In this document: one piece after another, positions 1 through 6,900 of the stretch | Numbering within the stretch: position 1 is the first letter of the stretch | Layout of the letters: every line of letters begins with the position of its first letter | From: Hyphomicrobiales bacterium | GTDB lineage: Bacteria > Pseudomonadota > Alphaproteobacteria > Rhizobiales > CAYWUX01 | Assembly: GCA_028279265.1 (NCBI GenBank) | Contig: JANQOC010000157.1 | Location: 1-10,083 of the forward strand | Direction of reading: 5' to 3' | Length of the DNA stretch: 10,083 nt | Program-made: the position numbers and the translations under genes | The notes under the pieces: generated by a model | Seen by the model: the letters and a program-made list of their open reading frames with translations, nothing else | Told to the model about the DNA's origin: nothing | Database searches by the model: none

Positions 1-2165
1 AGTTTCTTGACAGTCTGCCCTTGGAAAACTCTGAAACTGTCCCAATATTCAGCCGTCTACTGGGCATCAATAAATCGCACAAACTCCCTCAGTCAGAACA
101 CACACCCGGTCAGTTTCGTGATGAGGTCGTGCAAAATACAACACGAATGATAACCGAGAAAGCCTCCAGCGATCCCATAATGGTGATTGTCGAGGATACA
201 CATTGGGCAGACCCATCCACGCGTCAGTTCATCAAGCATTTTACGAACCAGGTTCACCAACATCGGATTCTGCTGCTGATATCCTATCGTCCGGAGGACA
301 AATCCAACTGGAAGGATGTCAAGGCGCAACTGGGCCTGGAACTTGAAGGGCTGGGCACGAATGAAGCTCAGACAGTGGTGGAATCGATTTCCCTGGATCA
401 ACTGGATGGTGCGGTTGTCGAGCAGATAATCAACCGCTCGGACGGCAATCCCCTGTGTCTCGAAGAATTGACCAAAACCCTGCTCGGCTCAAGTCAGCCC
501 AACGAAGATGTTTCTAACGAAGTCCTGATCCCGGCAACACTCCAGTCATCACTGATTGCCAGGATCGATCAACTCAATACCGCCAAAGAAGTGGCGCAGA
601 TCGGCGCCGTCATAGGCCAGAGTTTCAGATTTGATCTCTTAAAACAGATCTCCGGCAAGCCTGACGACGAAATTATGCGTTCAATGGACCAACTTGTAAG
701 TTCGGGTTTGATCCACCGCCGAATAAACAACGAAAACACTTACTTTGTATTTAAGCATGCTCTCGTCCACGATGCAGCCTACTCGACGATTTTGCGGGCA
801 AGAAGAAAAACGCTTCACCACCAGATCGTCGAAATTCTGGAACGTGAAGGCGAGGATCTTGACCGCCCGCAGTTGAATTTGCTCGCACATCACGCTTTGA
901 ACAGCGAGAACTGGGCCAAGGCCCTACAGTACAACCGCGAGGCCGCGGCCCATGCGCTTGGTCAATCGGCCCTGCATGAAGCCGTTGGATATTTGAAACA
1001 CGCGATTGTCGCGCTCAGAAATCACGAACAGTCGGAAGAACACGTCCGAGAAGCGATCAATATCAGGCTGGAGTTGCGAAACGCCCTTTGGGCGGTCGGC
1101 GCTAATGATGAAATACTCGATCAGTTAAACGAAGCCGAACAGGCGGCGAAATCGATCAAGGATGAGACTTCGCTGGCCTGGATCGCCGTTTATCGAGGTG
1201 CGAGCCAATGGCTTATCGGCCGCAACGAAGAGGCACGGTCATCCACCGAATTGGCTGTCTCCCTTTCCAGGGACATGGACAACTTTTCGCTAAAAGCCAC
1301 GGCAAACTTTTATCGCGGCTGTGTCGACGTTCAGTCCGGCAATTATACAGGCTCTCTCGCCTCATTCAGGCAGATTTCCGAAGCCCTATCGGGAGAAGAC
1401 AATTACAAACTGTTTGATTTGCCGTTTGCCCCTTCAGTTGTCTCACGATCCTGGCTTGTATGGTCTTTGGCGGAAATTGGGAGTTTCAACGAGGGGATCA
1501 TCGAGGGCCAAGAGGGCGAGAAAATAGCCGAGACGATCGAGCACCCCTTTAGCCATGCGCACATTCTCTATGATATTGGATATCTGCATATCGTTCGCCA
1601 GGATTTCGAAGCTGCAATTGAAGTCTTGAACCGCGCCCGTGCGCTGACCCAACATTGGAAGCTGGGCAATCTCGACCTCTTTACCATCGGTTTCCTCGGA
1701 TATGCAAAGTTTCGGGCGGGAGAACCGGAGACCGGCCTCGCCCTTCTCGAAGAATGTCTCGGACGTTACCAGGCCCTGGGTTCCGGCTTGTTTCATACGC
1801 TGGCATTGCTTCATCTGAGTGAAGTCCATCAGTCGATGGGCGATTTGGATAAGGCGCGGGATCATGCGGAGCAAGCTCTGAAGATTATCGAAACACGCGG
1901 TGAGCAGGGTCACCTGGCTTACGGACAATTGCGGCTCGGACAAATTGCCTCGGTCAACAACGGCGATCCCGACCTGGCCCACGAACTTGTCAGTTCGGCA
2001 CTGAAAATCGCAAAAGATCTATCCATGAAGCCGCTGCAGTTCCATTGTTCTGCAGAACTGGCAGAGATTTCTCAAACTCACGGTGTGACTACCGACAGCA
2101 AAAAATACAAAGAGAATTGCGCGGAACTCCGGGAGCAACTGGGAGTCAATTGGCCTGTAAGCTGA
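1..2165 (+). CDS. AAA-type ATPase with TPR tail, C-terminal part of a probable class III adenylate/guanylate cyclase (5' truncated)
   Basis: The reading frame is already open at the left edge (first full codon at base 3), so the N-terminus lies outside the window; the TTG at 21 is not a credible start. Near 180-212 the protein shows a Walker B segment of the form VIVEDTHWADPS, characteristic of the large ATPase domain fused to bacterial class III cyclases and LuxR-type regulators. LLISYRPE follows, then DGNPLCLEEL (about 441-470) and the FKHALVHDAAYSTIL segment (about 750-800) that ends this domain. The remaining 430 or so residues are alpha-helical with alternating small and aromatic residues, as in TPR repeats. 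The Walker A motif and any cyclase catalytic domain must lie upstream and cannot be seen. The family is usually a cytoplasmic signalling protein: ATP-driven sensing coupled to cyclic nucleotide synthesis. Family assignment is strong; the cyclase fusion is inferred. A regulator with another N-terminal or C-terminal output domain is possible, although nothing follows the TPR part here. Confidence 0.85.
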   Translation, partial: FLDSLPLENSETVPIFSRLLGINKSHKLPQSEHTPGQFRDEVVQNTTRMITEKASSDPIMVIVEDTHWADPSTRQFIKHFTNQVHQHRILLLISYRPEDKSNWKDVKAQLGLELEGLGTNEAQTVVESISLDQLDGAVVEQIINRSDGNPLCLEELTKTLLGSSQPNEDVSNEVLIPATLQSSLIARIDQLNTAKEVAQIGAVIGQSFRFDLLKQISGKPDDEIMRSMDQLVSSGLIHRRINNENTYFVFKHALVHDAAYSTILRARRKTLHHQIVEILEREGEDLDRPQLNLLAHHALNSENWAKALQYNREAAAHALGQSALHEAVGYLKHAIVALRNHEQSEEHVREAINIRLELRNALWAVGANDEILDQLNEAEQAAKSIKDETSLAWIAVYRGASQWLIGRNEEARSSTELAVSLSRDMDNFSLKATANFYRGCVDVQSGNYTGSLASFRQISEALSGEDNYKLFDLPFAPSVVSRSWLVWSLAEIGSFNEGIIEGQEGEKIAETIEHPFSHAHILYDIGYLHIVRQDFEAAIEVLNRARALTQHWKLGNLDLFTIGFLGYAKFRAGEPETGLALLEECLGRYQALGSGLFHTLALLHLSEVHQSMGDLDKARDHAEQALKIIETRGEQGHLAYGQLRLGQIASVNNGDPDLAHELVSSALKIAKDLSMKPLQFHCSAELAEISQTHGVTTDSKKYKENCAELREQLGVNWPVS

Positions 2166-2245
2166 ACCAAACCTATAGATGAAGCTCCGCAACAAACCCG
2201 CACTGTCCAGAGGCAGGCTCGCTATTTAACCAAAGGCCCAATTCA

Positions 2246-2452
2246 ATGCTTTTTTCTCCACAGCAGACCAAATATATGGGAGTCATCATCACCATCTGCG
2301 GAGTTGGCATTGTAATTCTTCAGTCAATATCCGTGATTATTGCGTGGATCAATAACACGCCCATAACCGGAGAGGTTTTTGATATCACCTCGTTTTTCGG
2401 GGGCCTGGTCGTTGCCGCGGTTGGTGTCGCCATCATACGCGGCGGACTTTAG
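2246..2452 (+). CDS. Small two-helix membrane protein, unknown function
   Basis: This 68-residue reading frame starts at ATG with a modest AAAGG ribosome-binding sequence at 2232-2236, nine bases upstream. It has two hydrophobic stretches, about residues 10-33 (VIITICGVGIVILQSISVII) and 46-66 (FDITSFFGGLVVAAVGVAII), joined by a short polar loop containing NNTP. This suggests a hairpin inner-membrane protein. It sits 80 bases behind the ATPase gene on the same strand and could be co-transcribed with it. I do not recognise a family. The balanced residue use and two clean membrane segments favour a real gene over a chance frame, but its small size leaves doubt. Confidence 0.5.
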   Translation: MLFSPQQTKYMGVIITICGVGIVILQSISVIIAWINNTPITGEVFDITSFFGGLVVAAVGVAIIRGGL

Positions 2453-2575
2453 GTATCTGTTCAACTCAAGCGCTGACAAAAAACTGTCAGACCTTAAATA
2501 GAGCACTTCATCAAACGACGAGATAAAAGACAGAATTGTACTCAGGGAAAAAATTTTGGTTTTCCGAGAACCCAG

Positions 2576-3112
2576 TCAGTCCTGTGACGATGCGCTGCAG
2601 ACTTTGGTTGGCAGATTTGGTCCACCTGTCGTTTGACTTCTCCGTTCATACAGCACGACATCATGCCACTTATTGTTCACATGTCCCAGTCGCTCACGAT
2701 ATCCCACTTCCCGGAATCCACATTTCCTGTGAATGGCTCGGCTCGCGTGATTTTCGCTAATGATCTGTGACTGCAGCGTCCAGTACTTCTCTTTTTCCGA
2801 TATCCGGATCAGTTCCCGCAGGAGTTTGCTTCCGATTTCCCGGCCCTGGGCTTGGGCACTGACATAGACGCTGACCTCAGCGACTCCGGCTGCCCCTCAG
2901 TTATCAGGAACCGGTGCCAGTGCCGCCCAGCCAACAGTTTCGGACTCCAAGCGTGCCACCACGCGGCCGAACTCAAAGTGCCGCTGATCCCACTCGCTCC
3001 AAGAGGGTGCGACAGTGGTGAACGCCGCCAGACCGGTTGCCAAGCCTTCCGCATAAATGGCTTTAACCCCGGGCCAGTCTTTCTTGCTCATGCCATCAAT
3101 GAAAACTTCCAT
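2576..3112 (-). pseudogene. GNAT N-acetyltransferase, phosphinothricin/methionine-sulfoximine acetyltransferase type, interrupted by an in-frame TGA
   Basis: Read on the minus strand from ATG 3112 (GTG 3124 also possible), the frame gives a clear PAT-like N-terminus: KAIYAEGLATGLAAFTT, then SWSEWDQRHF and GWAALAPV. It then meets TGA at 2897-2899. The same frame continues without further stops to TGA at 2576-2578 and encodes the rest of the family: AGVAEVSVYVSAQAQ, WTLQSQIISENHASRAIH, CGFREVGYRERLG and WHDVVLYERRS. No frameshift is needed; total length about 178 codons, close to normal for this family. In relatives as I remember them, the stop falls where a cysteine is common (TGC or TGT to TGA needs one change). 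The acetyl-CoA loop reads QGREIG, with Glu where Gly is expected, a second hint of decay. Intact relatives transfer acetyl from acetyl-CoA to the amino group of phosphinothricin or methionine analogues. A sequencing error or recoding of the TGA are alternatives; other genes here (the ATPase, OsmC) use TGA as a normal stop. Confidence 0.85.
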
Positions 3113-3287
3113 TTCCGAAGCCACTCATGAATTTGATAATTTCAAAATCTTTTAACGACGCCCTGATGAGTTGTACCCCGATTTCCAGCCTTGGCAACAA
3201 TATCCTAGATAAAAATTCAATAATTCGAATATATTGCGAGCTTGAGGTCATCTATTTCAATAACCCACCGCTTCGGAGACTTCATTG

Positions 3288-4586
3288 GTGAATATCTGGC
3301 TACAAAGAATAAAAGATCTGATCTGGCTGATTATCCCTTCCGCCCTCCTCACAGTTGCCGCCTTCTGGTTCGCTTTTCAATTTGTCGAGCCAGCTCCTCC
3401 TAATTCTGCGACCATTGCGACCGGGGGAACCTCCGGAGGCTACTTCGCATTTGGGAATCAGTACGCACAAGAGCTCAGGAAAGCGGGTATAGAGCTGCAG
3501 GTAGTGTCAACAAAGGGATCGGTTGAGAATCTATCACTGCTCAATGATGACAAACCGAAAGTGGATTTAGCGCTGCTGCAGGGAGGCATCGCCGACAATG
3601 GCGGATACGAAGATCTGATCTCTCTCGGACGAATTTTTCTTGAACCCATCTGGTTGTTTCACAATTTGGAGCAGGAAATTGATCAAATCCATGACCTCGA
3701 GAACAAGCGGATCGCTGTCGGTGTTATCGGCAGCGGTACCCGGAAACTCTCCCTGGATTTGCTGAGGGCCAACAATGTCACAGAGCAGAACGCGACATTC
3801 GAACCTCTCAGCGGCAATAAGGCGGTTGATGCTCTTGTCGCCGGAGAGATCGATGCTTTGTTTCTTGTCACGTCACCAAAATCCAAACTGATCCAGCGTC
3901 TGTTCTCCCATACAGGGATTCAGCTTATGAGCTTTGCCCAGGCCGAAGCCTATACGAGAATTTTTCCCTATTTATCCCGAGTCAGTCTTCCAAGAGGCGT
4001 ATTGGACCTTTCAAAAGACATTCCTGGCCGGAATATAGATATGATTGCCGCCACGGCCGCCCTGGTCGCCAGGCGCGACCTGCATCCAACCCTAATTGGC
4101 CTTATGGCTCAGGCCGCACAGAAAACCCATGGCGGCGGTGGCCTGTTTCAGAACATCAATGAGTTTCCCAAGCCCTTTGATCCGGAATTGACCATGTCCG
4201 AAGATGCGGCACGAACCTATCAGTCGGGGCCGCCGTTCCTGCAGAGATTTCTTCCCTTTTGGCTGGCGTCATTTTTGGAACGATCGTTCATACTGCTGCT
4301 GCCTGTATTGACTGTTTTGATTCCTGTCATCAAAGGGGTGCCCTGGCTTTATAATTGGAGGATTCGAAACAGGATCCTCTTCTGGTATTCCGAATTGAAG
4401 TCGCTTGAAAGACAAATTTTCGAAGACCAGGCCAATGGCGCGCAATCGATGAAGTACACGGAAGAGATTGACAGAATAGAAAGAGCCGTGGGGCGTATTC
4501 CCATTCCTATCGGATTTTCGGATCAGTTTTATGATCTGCGCGCGGCGATAGATCTCGTCAGACAAAAGCTGGCCGAACAAACTTAA
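3288..4586 (+). CDS. TAXI-family TRAP transporter solute-binding protein, membrane-anchored, orphan
   Basis: The protein (about 432 residues) has an N-terminal hydrophobic segment (about 12-33), then the TAXI signature: TIATGGTSGGYFAFGNQYA (about 43-61), a GSVENLSLL stretch (about 78-86) and DLALLQGG (about 93-100). LHPTLIGLMAQAAQKTHGG and GLFQNINEFP come near 266-295. A second membrane segment (about 334-353) is followed by a basic, helical, probably cytoplasmic tail (NWRIRNRILFWYSELKSLE). This layout matches a subgroup of TAXI proteins anchored by a C-terminal helix. TAXI receptors bind glutamate, glutamine or other small acids for fused DctQM permeases, but no permease gene lies beside this one. 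Both TTG 3285 and GTG 3288 are possible starts; GGAG at 3275-3278 is 6 and 9 bases from them. GTG was preferred as the commoner alternative start. The ligand cannot be told from the sequence. Confidence 0.9.
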   Translation: MNIWLQRIKDLIWLIIPSALLTVAAFWFAFQFVEPAPPNSATIATGGTSGGYFAFGNQYAQELRKAGIELQVVSTKGSVENLSLLNDDKPKVDLALLQGGIADNGGYEDLISLGRIFLEPIWLFHNLEQEIDQIHDLENKRIAVGVIGSGTRKLSLDLLRANNVTEQNATFEPLSGNKAVDALVAGEIDALFLVTSPKSKLIQRLFSHTGIQLMSFAQAEAYTRIFPYLSRVSLPRGVLDLSKDIPGRNIDMIAATAALVARRDLHPTLIGLMAQAAQKTHGGGGLFQNINEFPKPFDPELTMSEDAARTYQSGPPFLQRFLPFWLASFLERSFILLLPVLTVLIPVIKGVPWLYNWRIRNRILFWYSELKSLERQIFEDQANGAQSMKYTEEIDRIERAVGRIPIPIGFSDQFYDLRAAIDLVRQKLAEQT

Positions 4587-4638
4587 TCAAGATCGTGATC
4601 AATGAGGCGCAAATAAAACGACGTTAGTCTGAATATTT

Positions 4639-4827
4639 CTAGGGAGAACTCTTCTCTGTCGCTTCAGAATTATTTTCATCGGTAAGTAATTTGCGATAGA
4701 GCCAACTGTAACTGTCCGGTGGAAGATCGCTTGGACCAATTGTAACCAGGCTTCCATCCTCAAGTGTGAGAACAAATCGATAATCAGGTTTTTCTACTCT
4801 GACAATTTCTTTGCCGCGAAATTTCAT
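4639..4827 (-). CDS. Small hypothetical protein (62 residues)
   Basis: A minus-strand frame from ATG 4827 to TAG, convergent with the TAXI gene and ending 52 bases from its stop. The product starts with MKFRGKEIVRVEKPDYRFVL and has alternating hydrophobic and charged residues (VLTLEDGSLVTIGPSDLP) suggestive of a small beta-rich fold. A helix follows (SYSWLYRKLL), then an acidic, polar tail. There is no signal peptide or membrane segment. The ribosome-binding site is weak, which lowers confidence. Composition looks protein-like rather than random, and an A/T-rich region that could hold its promoter lies upstream. No family recognised. Confidence 0.5.
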   Translation of the reverse strand: MKFRGKEIVRVEKPDYRFVLTLEDGSLVTIGPSDLPPDSYSWLYRKLLTDENNSEATEKSSP

Positions 4828-5138
4828 TTCTGGATTTCAGTTGATCTGGTTTGTTTTGTTCAACTTGTTTACTTAAATATTGAAATTAAAAATTCCAGTC
4901 TTCTGTTGAATTATCGGGGTTGCCCGAGCATCAATTCAAGCATTCTCATCCCAATTTTGAATTATGTTTCAAGTTTGAAGGAAATGTGAATCTTGTCACC
5001 AAAACACCTTAATAACGCCAACAGATTTTCAAATCAAAAACATCTTTGATTCAGATATTTAGCGCCCAGAGCGCATATTTTACTTGAATGTAGTTTTCGT
5101 CCTGAAGACGCTCTTAATTTGCATTAAGGAGAATGAGA
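4828..5138. other. A/T-rich divergent intergenic region with one two-tier dyad
   Basis: About 310 bases between two divergent small genes, strongly A/T-rich, with no credible coding frame. It probably carries promoters for both genes, but I could not pick out convincing -35/-10 pairs. One clear dyad lies at 4906-4939: outer arms ttgaatt and aattcaa (7 pairs), inner arms tcggg and cccga (5 pairs) around a gttg loop, with an asymmetric internal loop between. It lacks a T tract on either side, so it is more likely an operator or RNA structure than a terminator. A smaller gcgc/gcgc hairpin lies at about 5062-5074. Confidence 0.4.
5126..5131 (+). promoter_or_regulatory. Ribosome-binding site AAGGAG for the EF-hand gene
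   Basis: AAGGAG ends one base before ATG 5133 but seven bases before ATG 5139. The spacing makes 5139 the start and rules out the upstream in-frame ATG. Confidence 0.75.
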
Positions 5139-5390
5139 ATGTCTAAGAGATTCCTTTTTGTAACGACTGCAGTAGTAACGGCAACACTTTCATCAATGTC
5201 ACTTGTTGCTGGCGAAATGAAACTCACGGATCTTGACGCCAATAAAGACGGTAAAGTGACCTTGGCTGAGTGGGAAGCCGCTCACAAAGGTAAAAAAGAT
5301 GCGTTGAAGTTTGCAGATTTGGATACAGACAAAAACGGTAATCTGACTGCCAAAGAGTATGAGGCAGCCATGATGAAAATGAAGAAGTAA
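5139..5390 (+). CDS. Small secreted EF-hand calcium-binding protein
   Basis: From ATG 5139, chosen because of its spacing to AAGGAG, the protein has 83 residues. Residues 1 to about 24 form a signal peptide (basic MSKR start, hydrophobic core, likely cleavage after SLVA). The mature part of about 59 residues is essentially two EF-hands. Loop 1 is DANKDGKVTLAE (33-44) and loop 2 is DTDKNGNLTAKE (62-73). Both have acidic or Asn ligands at positions 1, 3 and 5, Gly at 6 and Glu at 12, so both look competent to bind calcium. Such short periplasmic EF-hand proteins are common in proteobacteria; their role is generally unknown and may be calcium buffering or sensing. The gene appears monocistronic: a 310-base upstream region on one side and a strong terminator 77 bases after the stop. 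Confidence 0.9.
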   Translation: MSKRFLFVTTAVVTATLSSMSLVAGEMKLTDLDANKDGKVTLAEWEAAHKGKKDALKFADLDTDKNGNLTAKEYEAAMMKMKK

Positions 5391-5467
5391 GCAGACGAGA
5401 TATTGAGATATCGGAGCATGAAAGTGTCCTCGGTCTCAATTGTCTGAAGTTTCTTCATCGAGTTTTG

Positions 5468-5503
5468 TCCCCCGGGCTCGTGAGCAGTCCGGGGGATTTT
5501 TTT
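5468..5503 (+). terminator. Rho-independent terminator after the EF-hand gene
   Basis: Arms tcccccgg (5468-5475) and ccggggga (5489-5496) pair perfectly for 8 bp. The stem extends by a G-T and two further pairs to about 11 bp around a 7-base loop, and is followed by seven T residues (5497-5503). This is a textbook intrinsic terminator for plus-strand transcription. Confidence 0.93.
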
Positions 5504-5714
5504 ATGCCTGACAGTTAGAACAGGCTTTTCCTCTCAACGTCCGCCAGCCACAAAAATTACCCGCTCACGGGAACAAACTTTCCCTGTTCGATACCGGGTG
5601 ATTATCTGCGAAGGCATTCACGAGGACTCTGATTTCTTTATCAACTTTATTTTCTTGGACAAAAAACGACCGGGTGCTCTACGGTAACCGCAATTCTTCA
5701 AAGGAGTGCCCGGA
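5504..5714 (+). promoter_or_regulatory. Upstream region of the OsmC gene: possible promoter, small dyad and ribosome-binding site
   Basis: No gene is visible. A TTGGAC at 5655-5660 could be a -35 element, but the matching -10 17 bases later (TCTACG) is poor. A dyad gaaca-N9-tgttc at 5571-5589 might be an operator, but five pairs per arm is weak. AAGGAG at 5701-5706, eight bases before ATG 5715, is a strong ribosome-binding site and selects that ATG over GTG 5706, which overlaps it. Confidence 0.35.
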
Positions 5715-6212
5715 ATGGATTCAGAACAACTAAAGTCAATTCAAGAGCCTGTAAAAAATCTGTACAAGAACTCTCCGGAAGAGGCGATAATTACCCTCTC
5801 CGCAGAAGGCAAAATCGGAGAGGATGTGACGTGCTCCGTAGAAACCGGTAAAGCCCTTGTCGAGGCCGGACTTCACCCGGCAACGGGAGGGACCGGTGTT
5901 CATGCCTGTTCCGGAGATATGCTGCTCCAGTCACTTGTCGCCTGCGCCGGCGTCACTCTTAATGCCGTAGCCACAGCTCTGAATCTGAACCTCGTTGATG
6001 CAAATATTCGCGCTGAAGGAGATCTGGATTTCAAGGGAACCCTGGGCGTCGACCGGGAAGCATCCGTTGGCTTCAAGTCGATCCGCCTGACGTTCGAGCT
6101 CGAAGGCGATATGAACGAAGCCGATAAACAAACTCTTATGAAGCTGACGGAGCGCTATTGTGTCGTGTATCAAACACTCAAATCACCGCCGGAAATTGTC
6201 GTGAATTTCTGA
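5715..6212 (+). CDS. OsmC/Ohr-family peroxide-reducing protein
   Basis: The 165-residue protein has the OsmC fold signature: HPATGGTG, then ACSGDMLLQSLVACAGVTL (about 64-82), and LTERYCVVYQTL near 144-155. OsmC/Ohr proteins are homodimeric, cytoplasmic, thiol-based peroxidases that reduce organic hydroperoxides with two cysteines. Here the likely pair is Cys77 (in LVACAG) and Cys149 (in RYCVV). Extra cysteines occur at about 40 and 65. The length is slightly above the typical 140 because of an N-terminal extension. Start ATG 5715 is set by AAGGAG eight bases upstream. The gene stands alone, with a terminator before it and a structured region after it, so it is probably a single stress-response transcript. 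Whether it belongs to OsmC proper, Ohr or a third subgroup cannot be settled by eye; no osmotic or peroxide regulatory motif was recognised. Confidence 0.9.
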   Translation: MDSEQLKSIQEPVKNLYKNSPEEAIITLSAEGKIGEDVTCSVETGKALVEAGLHPATGGTGVHACSGDMLLQSLVACAGVTLNAVATALNLNLVDANIRAEGDLDFKGTLGVDREASVGFKSIRLTFELEGDMNEADKQTLMKLTERYCVVYQTLKSPPEIVVNF

Positions 6213-6219
6213 ATACAAA

Positions 6220-6295
6220 TAAAAAAGATCAGAAAGACCCCTGGACTTGGTGGGGTGGGAGCTGCATGGACATGCATCCAGAAGTCTTTCTGACC
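6220..6295 (-). terminator. Long stem-loop followed by a T tract on the minus strand
   Basis: Arms 6227-6238 (gatcagaaagac) and 6284-6295 (gtctttctgacc) pair over 12 positions, continued after a 2x2 internal loop by ctgga/tccag (6241-6245 with 6277-6281). The enclosed part holds a further tgca/tgca hairpin. On the minus strand the single non-Watson-Crick pair becomes G-U, whereas on the plus strand it is an A-C mismatch. Next to it, 6226-6221 reads TTTTTT on the minus strand. Both points favour a minus-strand intrinsic terminator with an unusually long loop. No clear minus-strand gene lies upstream of it, so it may end a small RNA, or it may also shield the 3' end of the OsmC transcript. Confidence 0.5.
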
Positions 6296-6300
6296 TAAGT

Positions 6301-6374
6301 CTTCGTGAGAGTTAGAAAACTCCACGAGTTCGTTGAAGAAAATTTGTCTGCCAATCCTCCCTTTGGACAGGCAA
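6301..6374. other. Two further stem-loops next to the long hairpin; possible small RNA
   Basis: 6301-6328 folds into an 11-pair stem with two single-base bulges around a 4-base loop (ctcgtg and gagtt type arms). 6344-6374 folds into an 11-pair stem with one bulge (ttgtctgccaa with its partner ending in caggcaa). Its 8-base loop reads tcctccct on plus and agggagga on minus. With the hairpin at 6227-6295 this makes three stem-loops in about 150 bases. The strand is uncertain: the T tract supports minus, while a G-U pair in the third stem and an anti-Shine-Dalgarno-like loop support plus. No Rfam family was recognised. Confidence 0.3.
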
Positions 6375-6714
6375 GTATCCCCCCAGCGGTGTTTGTTATG
6401 CGACCACTATGTCTTGATCGCTATGAGTACAAACAAATACAGAAATCTGGGTCGGAGCAGGAAAATCTGGTGTCAGAATTGTGGCAGCCCTTGATTTAGG
6501 ACCCTAGTATCAAAATAGTCACAGTCGCTGTTGGCGCTTTTCGCGTTCCGGCCCATCATCAATTTTATTGCAGTCAAACGGACCCCGACGGGATAGACGT
6601 GAATATCGTTACTCTCATCGGTGCGGGGTGATACTGCAAAGCGGAATTTTGTGATTAACACAGTAATTACAAAGTTTTGTCATCACATTGGCACGACTGG
6701 ACCATCGAATTTTC
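6375..6714. other. Intergenic stretch without a convincing gene
   Basis: Short frames exist on both strands here, including a 62-residue minus-strand frame (6473-6661) whose product ends near SDCDYFDTRVLNQG. None has a good ribosome-binding site, recognised motif or sensible length. The stretch could be a decayed gene or the leader of the cytochrome operon. No transposase motif, tRNA or direct repeat was seen. Confidence 0.4.
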
Positions 6715-6735
6715 ACAATGGTTGCGCAACATTGT
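6715..6735. promoter_or_regulatory. Near-perfect dyad upstream of the cytochrome operon (possible operator)
   Basis: acaat and gttgc on the left pair with gcaac and attgt on the right, ten pairs broken only by one extra g at 6720. The core gttgcgcaac is a perfect 10-base palindrome with no loop, which fits a protein-binding site better than an RNA hairpin. It lies about 165 bases ahead of the tetraheme cytochrome start. No regulator can be named. Confidence 0.3.
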
Positions 6736-6745
6736 TAATCAATTG

Positions 6746-6765
6746 CGATGCTGCTCACAGCATCG
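6746..6765. promoter_or_regulatory. 8-bp perfect hairpin with 4-base loop in the cytochrome operon leader
   Basis: cgatgctg (6746-6753) pairs perfectly with cagcatcg (6758-6765) around ctca. No T tract follows, so it is not a simple terminator. It may be an operator or a leader RNA structure. It overlaps the N-terminal end of the longest possible cytochrome frame, which supports a downstream true start. Confidence 0.3.
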
Positions 6766-6900
6766 ATTTACCATCATTTGGATTGGGCCTTTCCGGCCAT
6801 TATTTGTAACGATCGACCGTCCGCTCAAGGATTGCGATCGCAGTATTTCGACAAATTAAAGCATTTATTCCGAATTCAACTCCGGGGCGCTCGAAGATCT

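Noticed and set aside
2473..2490. ctgaca/tgtcag hairpin as a terminator after the small membrane protein gene
   Set aside because: Only six pairs, and no T tract follows.
2541..2568. Hairpin ctc..ggaaaa / ttttcc..gag as a terminator for the acetyltransferase pseudogene
   Set aside because: The T residues fall in the loop and arm rather than after the stem, and the stem has a two-base bulge, so it does not meet intrinsic terminator form.
2897..2940. Selenocysteine recoding of the TGA in the GNAT gene
   Set aside because: No convincing SECIS-like hairpin with a small apical loop was found in the bases following the TGA on the minus strand. The only short dyad (gctga/tcagc) leaves a two-base loop. 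Kept only as an alternative to test.
6305..6499. 64-residue plus-strand frame as a gene
   Set aside because: It overlaps the stem-loops, has no ribosome-binding site or recognisable motif, and contains a chance-like composition.
6473..6661. 62-residue minus-strand frame as a gene served by the minus-strand terminator
   Set aside because: GTG start without a ribosome-binding site and no recognised family; possible remnant only.
6732..6743. FNR/Anr-type box (ttgttaatcaa) ahead of the cytochrome operon
   Set aside because: The half-sites are about three bases too close to match the TTGAT-N4-ATCAA spacing.
6748..6900. Longer N-terminus for the tetraheme cytochrome
   Set aside because: The first 51 residues would block a normal signal peptide and overlap the 8-bp hairpin. 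ATG 6901 places the hydrophobic core correctly.
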